Part shown: positions 57,425-64,000 of the stretch, piece by piece | How positions within the stretch are numbered: the first letter of the stretch is position 1 | Layout: every line of letters begins with the position of its first letter | From: Promicromonospora sukumoe 327MFSha3.1 | GTDB taxonomy: Bacteria > Actinomycetota > Actinomycetes > Actinomycetales > Cellulomonadaceae | Reading direction: 5' to 3' | Assembly: GCF_000385135.1 (NCBI RefSeq) | Contig: NZ_ARQM01000010.1 | Span: forward strand, 1,612,001 to 1,676,000 | DNA length: 64,000 bases | Program-made: the position numbers and the translations under genes | The notes under the pieces: generated by a model | The model's database searches: none | What the model was told of the DNA's origin: nothing | The model's input: the letters and a program-made list of their open reading frames with translations, nothing else

Positions 57425-60312
57425 GCGTTGCCCGTGGTCTGCGCCGCGGCCCGGGCCGCGGCGTGCGCCAGCGCCTCGCGGACCGCGGCGACGCCGCCGA
57501 GGCCGAGCTCCAGGTGCTGGTCCAGGCACTCCTGCCACGCGTCGCGCGCCTGGGTCCAGCGGCCGACATCGCCGAGCAGGCCGGCGCGCCGGCGCTCGGC
57601 CGCCACGAGGTCCTGGCGCATGTCGAACTCCCGGAACCGGACGGCGGCCTCCTGGTAGCAGGTGATCGCGCGCTCCGGGTCGCCGAGCCGCGCGTGCAGC
57701 AGGCCGAGCGTGTCCCACACGACAGCGCGCGTGGTGGGGTTGTCGGCGTCGTTCAGCAGGGCCAGCGCCTGTTCGGCGAGGGGCAGCGCCCGGGCGAGGT
57801 CGCCGTCGTGCGCCAGGGCCCACGCCAGGATGTTCAGGGCGTGGGCCTCGTAGTACGCCTCGCCCGTGCGGCGGCCGTGCACCAGGGCCTGCTCGGCCTG
57901 CCCGACGGCGTCGGCGCTGCGGCCCCAGCGCACCAGGTCGCCCGCGTAGCCCTGGTGGGCCATCTGGAGCGCCCGGGGGTCGTCCAGCTCCGTGGCCAGG
58001 TCCACGGTGCGCCGGCGCAGGTCCTCGCCCTGCGCCGTCCGCCCGGCGACCGCCGCCATGGCCGCCAGGTAGCGCAGGCACCACAGCTCGGCCGGGCGGT
58101 CCCCGGTCCGGAGGGCGACGTCGCGTGCCGTGACCAGCCCGGACCACAGCGCGTCGCGAAGGTCGGCGTGGTACGACAGCGTGCTGTAGACCGCCCAGAC
58201 CAGCGACACCGCCTCGGCGTCGAGCCCCTGGGTACGGGCGGCGGCGTCGACCACGGCGAGCAGGACCGCCCCCTCGGCCCGGAACCAGGCGGCCGGCTCC
58301 TGGTCGGGGACGTCGACGGGGCCGGGAGCCGCACCGGGATCCGCGACGAAGGCCTGCGGGACGCGCGCCGGCCACCGGCGCCGGTCCATCTCCAGGGCCA
58401 CGCCGAGGTACCAGCGCGTCAGGCGCCGTAGCGCCGCGTCCCGCTGCTCGGGCGGTTCGTCCAGGCGGGCACGCTCGCGCGCGTACTCGGCGACGAGGTC
58501 GTGCATCGCGTACCGGCCGGCGGCGTGCTCCGTCACGAGGTTCACGCGGGCCAGCTCGGCCAGGGCGGCGTCGGCTGCGTCTCCTCCGGTGTCGGGTTCC
58601 GCCGCGAGCGCGCGGGTCGCCTCCCGCGAGACGTCGGGCCCGGGGTGGGTCCCGAGCAGCCGGAACAGGCGCGCCCCGTCCGGGGACAGCGCCCGGTACG
58701 ACGTCGCGAACACGCTGCGGACGTCGGCCATCGCGTCGTCGTCGCCCAGGGCGTCGAGCCGGGCGCCGCCGTCGGCCAGCTCGTCCGCGACCGCGGAGAG
58801 GGGGAACGCGGGCCGGGCCAGCACCCGGGCCGCGGCGATCACGATCGCGAGCGGCAGGCCCGCGCACCGCGCGACGATCCGGCGCGCCGCCTCCGGCTCG
58901 GCGTCGGTCCGCTCGGCGCCGACCCGCAGCGCGAGCAGGTCGAACCCCTCGCCCGGCGTGAGCGTGCCCAGCGCGACCCGGCGCAGGTCCTGCGCCGGGG
59001 CCAGGCCGCTCAGCGTGGCGCGGCTGGTCACCACGGTGACGCTCGCGCCGGGCCCCGGCAGGAGCGGCCCCACCTGGCCGGCGTCGCGGGCGTTGTCCAG
59101 CACCACGAGCAGCCGCCGGCCCGCCACGACGCCCCGGTACAGGGCGAGCTGGGCCTCCTCCGAGGCCGGCACGCGGCCCTTGGCCACGCCCAGCGCGTCG
59201 AGGAACCCCCGCACCACCGTCGCCGCGGGCACCGGGGCCGACGCCGGGTCGAACCCGCGCAGGTTCGCGTAGAGCTGCCCGTCGGGGAACCGGTCGGCCA
59301 CGCGGTGCGCCCAGTGCAGCGCGGTCGCCGTCTTGCCCACCCCGCCGGCGCCGTCCAGGAGCGCGACCCGCGGCGCGGCGTCGTCGGCCAGCAGGTCGTC
59401 GAGCCCGGCCAGGGCGTCGGCGCGCCCGCTGAACGCGCGTGGCGCGAGGGGGAGCTGGCGGGGGACCAGGCCGGGCTGGGTCGACTCGCCCTGGGTGATC
59501 TGGCCCTGGGTGATCTGGCCCTGCGTGATCTCGCGGTGCAGCCGCCGGACCGCCTCGCCGGGCCCGATGCCCAGCTCGTCGGCGAGGGTGCGCTCCAGGC
59601 TGGCGTAGGCGTCGAGCGCCTCGGCGCGCCGTCCGCCCCGGACCAGGGCCGTCATGAGCTGGGCCCAGAAACGTTCCTGCAGGGGGTGCCGGCGCGTCAG
59701 GTCCTGGAGCTCGGTCACCTGCTGGTCGGTCGTGTCGCCTGAGCCGTCGCCCGCGTCGTCGCCCGCGTCGTCGCCTGCGCCGTCGCCTGCGCCCTCGCCC
59801 GCCGCGAGGTCCAGCTCGATCCGGCGGGCCAGCGCCGTCAGGCGCTGCTCGTCCAGCCGCGGCCCCTCGACCGCGTGCAGCGCCGCCGACGCGACCCCGT
59901 CGAACGCGGGGCCGCGCCACAGCCGCAGCGCGGCGACGAGCCGCCGCCGCTCGGCCGCGGGCGCCTCGCCCGGCCGGGCCTGCACGAGGTCCGCGAACAC
60001 GGCGGCGTCGACCCGTTCCGCGGGCACGGCCAGACGGTAGCCGCCCGGGACGGTCTCCACGGCGGCGTCGCCCAGGGCGGTGCGGAGCCGGCGGACCAGC
60101 ACCTGCAGCGACCGCTGCGGGGCGGCGGGCAGGTCCTCGCCCCACACCACGTCGACCAGGCGCTCCACGGTCACGGGCTCGCCCCGGCCCACCGCGAGCC
60201 CGGCCAGGAGCGAGCGCAGCCGGTCCGGCAGCCGCACCGGCTCGTCGTCGACCTCGACGGCGAACGGTCCCAGCAGGGCGACCGTGACCGCGGGCCGCTC
60301 CCCGTCGTCCAC
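57421..60312 (-). CDS. AfsR/SARP-type STAND regulator (1)
   Basis: 963 residues from GTG 60312. An OmpR-type winged helix (about 10-97: LLGPFAVEVDDEPVRLPDRL, then LVRRLRTALG and VPGGYRL) leads into a BTAD helical domain (to about 260). An NB-ARC ATPase follows with Walker A DGAGGVGKTATALHWAHR (321-330 region) and LLVVLDNARDAGQVGPLLPG. A C-terminal TPR-like region follows. AfsR-type proteins activate secondary metabolism or stress genes upon ATP binding. Two in-frame tandem repeats lie in it. No antibiotic cluster adjoins. Confidence 0.88.
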   Translation of the reverse strand: MDDGERPAVTVALLGPFAVEVDDEPVRLPDRLRSLLAGLAVGRGEPVTVERLVDVVWGEDLPAAPQRSLQVLVRRLRTALGDAAVETVPGGYRLAVPAERVDAAVFADLVQARPGEAPAAERRRLVAALRLWRGPAFDGVASAALHAVEGPRLDEQRLTALARRIELDLAAGEGAGDGAGDDAGDDAGDGSGDTTDQQVTELQDLTRRHPLQERFWAQLMTALVRGGRRAEALDAYASLERTLADELGIGPGEAVRRLHREITQGQITQGQITQGESTQPGLVPRQLPLAPRAFSGRADALAGLDDLLADDAAPRVALLDGAGGVGKTATALHWAHRVADRFPDGQLYANLRGFDPASAPVPAATVVRGFLDALGVAKGRVPASEEAQLALYRGVVAGRRLLVVLDNARDAGQVGPLLPGPGASVTVVTSRATLSGLAPAQDLRRVALGTLTPGEGFDLLALRVGAERTDAEPEAARRIVARCAGLPLAIVIAAARVLARPAFPLSAVADELADGGARLDALGDDDAMADVRSVFATSYRALSPDGARLFRLLGTHPGPDVSREATRALAAEPDTGGDAADAALAELARVNLVTEHAAGRYAMHDLVAEYARERARLDEPPEQRDAALRRLTRWYLGVALEMDRRRWPARVPQAFVADPGAAPGPVDVPDQEPAAWFRAEGAVLLAVVDAAARTQGLDAEAVSLVWAVYSTLSYHADLRDALWSGLVTARDVALRTGDRPAELWCLRYLAAMAAVAGRTAQGEDLRRRTVDLATELDDPRALQMAHQGYAGDLVRWGRSADAVGQAEQALVHGRRTGEAYYEAHALNILAWALAHDGDLARALPLAEQALALLNDADNPTTRAVVWDTLGLLHARLGDPERAITCYQEAAVRFREFDMRQDLVAAERRRAGLLGDVGRWTQARDAWQECLDQHLELGLGGVAAVREALAHAAARAAAQTTGNA
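59487..59531. repeat. 15-bp tandem repeat encoding an ITQGQ linker
   Basis: Three 15-bp units (CGCCCTGGGTGATCT and two close variants) encode the repeating ITQGQ segment at residues 262-277 of AfsR-like protein 1. It lies in the linker between BTAD and NB-ARC domains. The unit keeps the frame. Confidence 0.85.
59746..59793. repeat. 12-bp tandem repeat encoding an acidic Gly/Asp loop
   Basis: Four 12-bp units of the GTCGCCYGCGYC type encode GAGDGAGDDAGDDAGD at about residues 174-189 of AfsR-like protein 1, an insertion within the BTAD domain absent from AfsR-like protein 2. Confidence 0.8.
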
Positions 60313-60409
60313 CCGGCCATCCTGCCGGGTCCGGACCGGACAGGAAAGCGCAGGTCGGACCGTATGCTCCTGAAAGCGGAATGAAACCGGCGGCGGCTGG
60401 AATGGCTGG

Positions 60410-61492
60410 ATGCTACGCATCCACTTCACCTCGCAGGACCTGCTGCGGGTGCGGCTCGCCCCCGGGCCCGACCCGCTGTGGGAGGCGGTGCTGAGCGCGC
60501 ACCAGGTCAACGTCGCCGGCGGCCCGCTGGTCTTCGGGCAGTGGCGCTCGCAGGTCGTGTCCGGGCTCACCCGGGAGGCGCGCTCCTACCTGGGGCTGAC
60601 GCCGCCGCGCGGCTACACGCCCGACTTCCTCACGCCCGCCGGTGGGTCCACGGTCTTCGGCGAGGGCCTGGACACGATGCTGAGCACGCCGTCGGCCCGG
60701 TTCCAGGACGAGCTGGAGCTGCTCAGCCGACGCCGCGAGGTACCCCGCTGGACGGCCGACCTGCACCGTTCGACGGTGGCCCGGCACCGGCTGGGCGTGG
60801 CCGCCACGGCCTTCCACGACCAGGCGCTGGCGCCGCACTGGACGGCGATCCGCAGTGCCGTCGAGGCCGACGTCGCGGCCCGCGCCCGCACCCTGACCAG
60901 CGGTGGCACGCAGGCGCTCCTGGCCTCGGTGCACCCGACGATCACCTGGCGCGACCCGGTGCTGTGCGTCGACACCGCCGCCGACCGCGACGTGTACCTG
61001 GAGGGGCGGGGGCTCACGCTGCAGCCGGCGTTCTTCTGCTGGCGTGCCCCCATCTCGCTGGCCGACCCGGAGCTCGCGCCCGTGCTCGTCTACCCCGTGC
61101 CTCACCGGCTGTCGTGGCTCCAGCCGGCCGGCGGCGGGCACCGCGACCGGGCGCTCGCCGCGCTGCTGGGGCGCACCCGGGCCGCGGCGCTGTCCGCCCT
61201 GGCGTACGGCGCCAGCACGAGCGACCTGGCCCGGCACATCGGGGTGTCCGCGCCGTCGGCGTCCGAGCACGCGTCGGTGCTGCGCGACGCCGGGCTGATC
61301 GCGTCGCGGCGCGAGCGCAACAGCGTGTGGCACACGCTGACGCCGCTGGGTCAGGCGGTGCTGGACGGGGGCCGGGAGCTGGTCGCGGCGGCGAGCCCGG
61401 CGGCTTCGGCGAGCCCGTCGAGGCCGGCGCGGGCCGACTCGGCGTCGCGGCGGGCGGTCGCGGCGCGGTGGGGCTCGCCGGCGGCGTCGTAG
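60410..61492 (+). CDS. ArsR-type regulator with DUF5937-like N-terminus
   Basis: 360 residues. The long N-terminal region (MLRIHFTSQDLLRVRLAPGP onward) matches actinobacterial DUF5937-type regulators. A C-terminal winged helix reads YGASTSDLARHIGVSAPSAS, EHASVLRDAGLIASRR and a basic wing. It is divergent from AfsR-like 1 (97 bases between) and convergent with AfsR-like 2, overlapping that gene's 3' end by 142 bases. The last 45 residues are Ala/Ser-rich and may be non-functional. It may regulate either neighbour (inference). Confidence 0.82.
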   Translation: MLRIHFTSQDLLRVRLAPGPDPLWEAVLSAHQVNVAGGPLVFGQWRSQVVSGLTREARSYLGLTPPRGYTPDFLTPAGGSTVFGEGLDTMLSTPSARFQDELELLSRRREVPRWTADLHRSTVARHRLGVAATAFHDQALAPHWTAIRSAVEADVAARARTLTSGGTQALLASVHPTITWRDPVLCVDTAADRDVYLEGRGLTLQPAFFCWRAPISLADPELAPVLVYPVPHRLSWLQPAGGGHRDRALAALLGRTRAAALSALAYGASTSDLARHIGVSAPSASEHASVLRDAGLIASRRERNSVWHTLTPLGQAVLDGGRELVAAASPAASASPSRPARADSASRRAVAARWGSPAAS

Positions 61493-63738
61493 GTGGCGGC
61501 GAGCTGCTCGAGGGCCGCGGCGAGGCCGGGCGCCCGCTGGAGCGCCTCGTCGTACCGGCCCAGCCGTAGCAGCGCCTGCGTGATCCAGCGCCGGCACGAG
61601 ACCTGCTCCGGGAGGTCGCCGAGCGTCTCCAGGGCGTCGAGGGCCAGGAGGTTGGTCTCCAGGAGCGTCGGGATCTGGCCGCGGTCCCACAGGTAGGGGC
61701 GCAGGCAGCGCGCGAGGCGCCAGGTGTGCCCGGGGTTCCCGGTCGCGGCGGCCCGGCGCACCATCCCGACGAAGACGGGCGCCTCGACGTCCAGCAGGGC
61801 GAGCCCGGCGTCGTGGCCGGCCGGCGCGGTGGTGCCGACGACGCCGTCCGGCGCAGGCGTGAGGGTGTGCCGGTCCTCGGCGGGTGCCAGCGCCTCCTCG
61901 GCCTGGTGCGCCGCGTGCAGGTAGTGCTCGAGCATGCGGACCGTGGCGGCGCCGGTGTCGTCGGGCGGGTCGCCGGCGACGAGCTCGTTCGCGTAGTCCA
62001 TGAGCAGCTCGTGCATCGTGAAGCGGCCAGGCGCCAGCTCGATCAGGAGGCTGGCGCGCTCCAGCTCGGCGATCGCGGCGCGGGCGCGCTGCTCGGTGAC
62101 CGCGCCGAGGCTCGCGACGCCCGGGACCGTGAGGTGCGGGCCGGGGTGCAGGCCGAGCAGGCGGAACACCCTCGCGGCGTCGTCGCCCAGCGCGCGGTAG
62201 GACCACGAGAAGACGGAACGGGCGGGCCGGTCGCCGTCGGCGGACAGGGCCGCGATCCGGGAGTCGTGCCGGTGCAGCTCGCGCACCACGGCCGCGAGCG
62301 GCGCCCCGGGCCGTCCGACGGCGCGCTCCGCGACGATCACGTGCGCCAGCGGCAGGCCCCCGCACAGGGCGAGCAGCTCGTCGCCGGCGGCCGGTTCGGC
62401 GGCGAGCCGGGCGGCGCCCAGGCGAGCGGCCAGCACGTCCTCGGCCTCGGACGGCGTCAGCGTGCCCAGCGCGAGGCGGGCCGCGCCCTCGACGGCGACG
62501 AGCCCGCCGAGCCGGTTGCGGCTCGTGACGACGACGACGCAGCGCCGGCCGCCCGGGAGCAGCGGCCGCACCTGCTCGACGTCGCGCGCGTTGTCGAGCA
62601 CCACCAGCATCCGGCGGTCGGCGAGCACCGAGCGGTACAGCGCGGTCTGGGCGTCGGCGTCGTCGGGGATACGGCCGGCCGGGATGCCGAGGGCGTCCAG
62701 GAACGTGCGGACGGCGACCTCGGGGGCCAGCGGCGTGTTGGTCGGGAAGTAGCCGCGCAGGTTCACGTAGAGGGTGCCGTCGGGGAAGCGGTCGGCGGCG
62801 CGGTGCGCCCACTGCAGCACGGTCGTCGTCTTGCCGATGCCGCCGGGGCCGTCCACGACGGCGATCCCGGGCGCGTCGTCGAGCAGCGCGTCCAGGGCGG
62901 CGAGGGCGTCGTGGCGGCCGCGGAACGCGCCGTCCGGCGGGGGGAGCATGCGGGGCGCGGACGGCTGGGGCGGGTCCTCCGCGAGGAGGGCGCGGTGGAA
63001 GGCCTGGGCCTCGTCGCCGGGCTGGGCGCCGAGCTCGTCGCGGAGCGTGCGGTACAGGTCCTGGTAGGCGGCCAGGGCGTCGGCGCGGCGGCCGGTGCGG
63101 TCGAGGACGGCCATGAGCCGCACCCACAGGCTCTCGCGCAGGGGGTGGAGGCCGACGACCTCGCGCAGGCCGGCGGCCAGCTCGTCGAGGTCGGGGCTGT
63201 CGGGGTTCGTGGGGGCCTGGTGGGCCAGGGCGATGTCGGCGGCACGTTCGACGGTCCGGAGGGCGGTCTCCAGGAGACGCGGGCGGTCGTCGGCGATCAG
63301 CAGGTCGGAGTCGACGGCCTCGAAGGGGAAGCCTCTCCAGTGGCTCATTGCCTCGCGCAGGAGGTGGTACTCCGCGGCGGGTTCCTGGGCCTCGTTGCTC
63401 TGTGCGAGCGTCGTCTCGAAGCGGTGCAGGTCCACGGCCCCGGGCGGGACGTCGAGGGCGTAGCCGCCGGGGGTGGTACGGACGGCGGCGGCGCCCGTCG
63501 CGGTGCGTAGCCGGGTCACGAGCACCTGGATCGCCTTGCGGGTGTCGGCGGGACGGTCCGTGCCCCAGACCGCGGCGGCGATGCGCTCGGTGGACACGGG
63601 GTGCCCGACGTCGAGGGCGAGCACTGCCAGGAGGGTACGCAGGCGGGAGCTGAGGGGGAGGGGCGCGCCGTCAACCGTCACGACGAACGGGCCGAGCAGG
63701 CGCACCGACAACGTGCGGGTGTGCTCGGTGCCCGGCAT
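61351..63738 (-). CDS. AfsR/SARP-type STAND regulator (2)
   Basis: 795 residues from ATG 63738, with AAGGGAG upstream. It has the OmpR-type DNA-binding domain (about 9-98: LLGPFVVTVDGAPLPLSSRL and GGYALDVP), BTAD (to about 252), an NB-ARC ATPase with Walker A DGPGGIGKTTTVLQWAHR (297-305 region) and LVVLDNARDVEQVRPLLPGG, and a shorter TPR-like C-terminus. It is paralogous to AfsR-like 1 but shorter at the C-terminus, and lacks its low-complexity insertions. Its 3' end runs 142 bases into the opposing ArsR-type gene. Confidence 0.88.
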   Translation of the reverse strand: MPGTEHTRTLSVRLLGPFVVTVDGAPLPLSSRLRTLLAVLALDVGHPVSTERIAAAVWGTDRPADTRKAIQVLVTRLRTATGAAAVRTTPGGYALDVPPGAVDLHRFETTLAQSNEAQEPAAEYHLLREAMSHWRGFPFEAVDSDLLIADDRPRLLETALRTVERAADIALAHQAPTNPDSPDLDELAAGLREVVGLHPLRESLWVRLMAVLDRTGRRADALAAYQDLYRTLRDELGAQPGDEAQAFHRALLAEDPPQPSAPRMLPPPDGAFRGRHDALAALDALLDDAPGIAVVDGPGGIGKTTTVLQWAHRAADRFPDGTLYVNLRGYFPTNTPLAPEVAVRTFLDALGIPAGRIPDDADAQTALYRSVLADRRMLVVLDNARDVEQVRPLLPGGRRCVVVVTSRNRLGGLVAVEGAARLALGTLTPSEAEDVLAARLGAARLAAEPAAGDELLALCGGLPLAHVIVAERAVGRPGAPLAAVVRELHRHDSRIAALSADGDRPARSVFSWSYRALGDDAARVFRLLGLHPGPHLTVPGVASLGAVTEQRARAAIAELERASLLIELAPGRFTMHELLMDYANELVAGDPPDDTGAATVRMLEHYLHAAHQAEEALAPAEDRHTLTPAPDGVVGTTAPAGHDAGLALLDVEAPVFVGMVRRAAATGNPGHTWRLARCLRPYLWDRGQIPTLLETNLLALDALETLGDLPEQVSCRRWITQALLRLGRYDEALQRAPGLAAALEQLAATYDAAGEPHRAATARRDAESARAGLDGLAEAAGLAAATSSRPPSSTA

Positions 63739-64000
63739 GTTCGCTCCCTTGCGTTGTTTGGTCCTGCCCAGTATCGGGGGTCGGGGCGGGCTGGTTGTTC
63801 TGGGGCCGGTGCGGTGGAGGCCGGACCGGTGTGGCCGTGGGGGCTGGACACGGCCACCGAACGAGTCTCTGGGCGTCGCCGTCACGGGGGGCTGAGCGGC
63901 TGCTGGTGTCCCGAGCTGGCACAGGCGCTCGCGGCGTTGGTGATCCGCCGAGCTGCGTCCACCAGAGGTCGGCTCGCACTGATCGACCGCGTCCGGGCAC
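63739..64000. other. Upstream region of AfsR-like 2, no gene recognised
   Basis: These 262 bases, running to the window edge, hold the leader of the second AfsR-like gene. Open frames cross it on both strands, but none has a family signature, a ribosome-binding site or a convincing start, and any gene would be cut by the window end. No clear operator or hairpin was seen. Confidence 0.4.

Noticed and set aside
56612-60145. Long minus-strand open frame overlapping the AfsR-like gene and sdhB
   Set aside because: It is a shifted reading of the AfsR-like gene; the other frame carries the SARP and NB-ARC motifs.
1-64000. Insertion sequences, integrases, phage genes, tRNA or rRNA
   Set aside because: No transposase or integrase motifs, terminal inverted repeats with target duplications, or tRNA cloverleaf sequences were recognised by reading both strands.

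Overview
This 64 kb window is chromosomal DNA of a very G+C-rich actinobacterium. The evidence is the strong G/C bias at third codon positions, frequent GTG starts, ATGA/GTGA stop-start overlaps, IdeR/DtxR- and GlxR/Crp-like sites, AfsR-type regulators, and ABC sugar importers that lack their own ATPase. The mix of LacI-controlled glycan loci, a CBM35-bearing GH87-type alpha-glucanase and a secreted GH5 enzyme suggests a plant- or fungus-debris degrader of the order Micrococcales, perhaps Promicromonosporaceae. That placement is inference.

Layout. 0-4.2 kb: the end of a cyclase-family gene, a two-component pair (NarL regulator and histidine kinase), a divergent ABC exporter and a small membrane protein. 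4.2-8.1 kb: an alpha/beta hydrolase, then LacI-1 divergent from a ThuA/Gfo-Idh-MocA sugar oxidoreductase pair. 8.1-11.8 kb: a TetR regulator divergent from an ABC exporter, and a phosphotransferase. 11.8-17.6 kb: LacI-2 divergent from a sulfatase plus CUT1 importer operon. 17.6-21.8 kb: a large secreted GH87-type enzyme divergent from LacI-3. 21.8-27.7 kb: a CUT1 importer, LacI-4 and a GH32 beta-fructosidase, forming a fructan/sucrose locus. 27.7-32.8 kb: an ArsR/SRPBCC pair, a second SRPBCC protein, a DUF998-like membrane protein, a histidine phosphatase, a bacterial PARG-like protein and an unknown gene. 32.8-43.3 kb: a six-to-seven-gene operon (Opp/Dpp-type importer, LacI-5, FAD oxidoreductase) followed by a secreted GH5. 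43-51.8 kb: zinc-finger protein, kinase-like protein, MATE exporter, lipid kinase, two bacterial PH proteins, BBE-type oxidase, ferritin and an isolated SIP domain near an iron box. 51.8-57.4 kb: a MerR-linked reductase and a succinate dehydrogenase operon. 57.4-63.7 kb: two AfsR-like STAND regulators flanking an opposed ArsR-type regulator.

The main theme is five LacI-family regulators, each tied to a short palindrome in a promoter region that can be read directly: AGTTGCGCAACT, TTGCATCGYGGCAA, GTTTAGCGGTAAAC, GTCAATAGGTATTGAC and GCTCATACGTATGAGC. They define five separate carbohydrate regulons in one 37 kb stretch. None of the three sugar-type loci carries an ABC ATPase, so a shared MsiK-like ATPase encoded elsewhere is expected.

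A second theme is long, almost perfect intergenic hairpins of unrelated sequence, mostly between convergent genes, that look like bidirectional terminators. One (32119-32181) lies between divergent genes and is unexplained. No rRNA, tRNA, CRISPR array, insertion sequence or phage gene was recognised. No gene-free gap exceeds about 265 bases.
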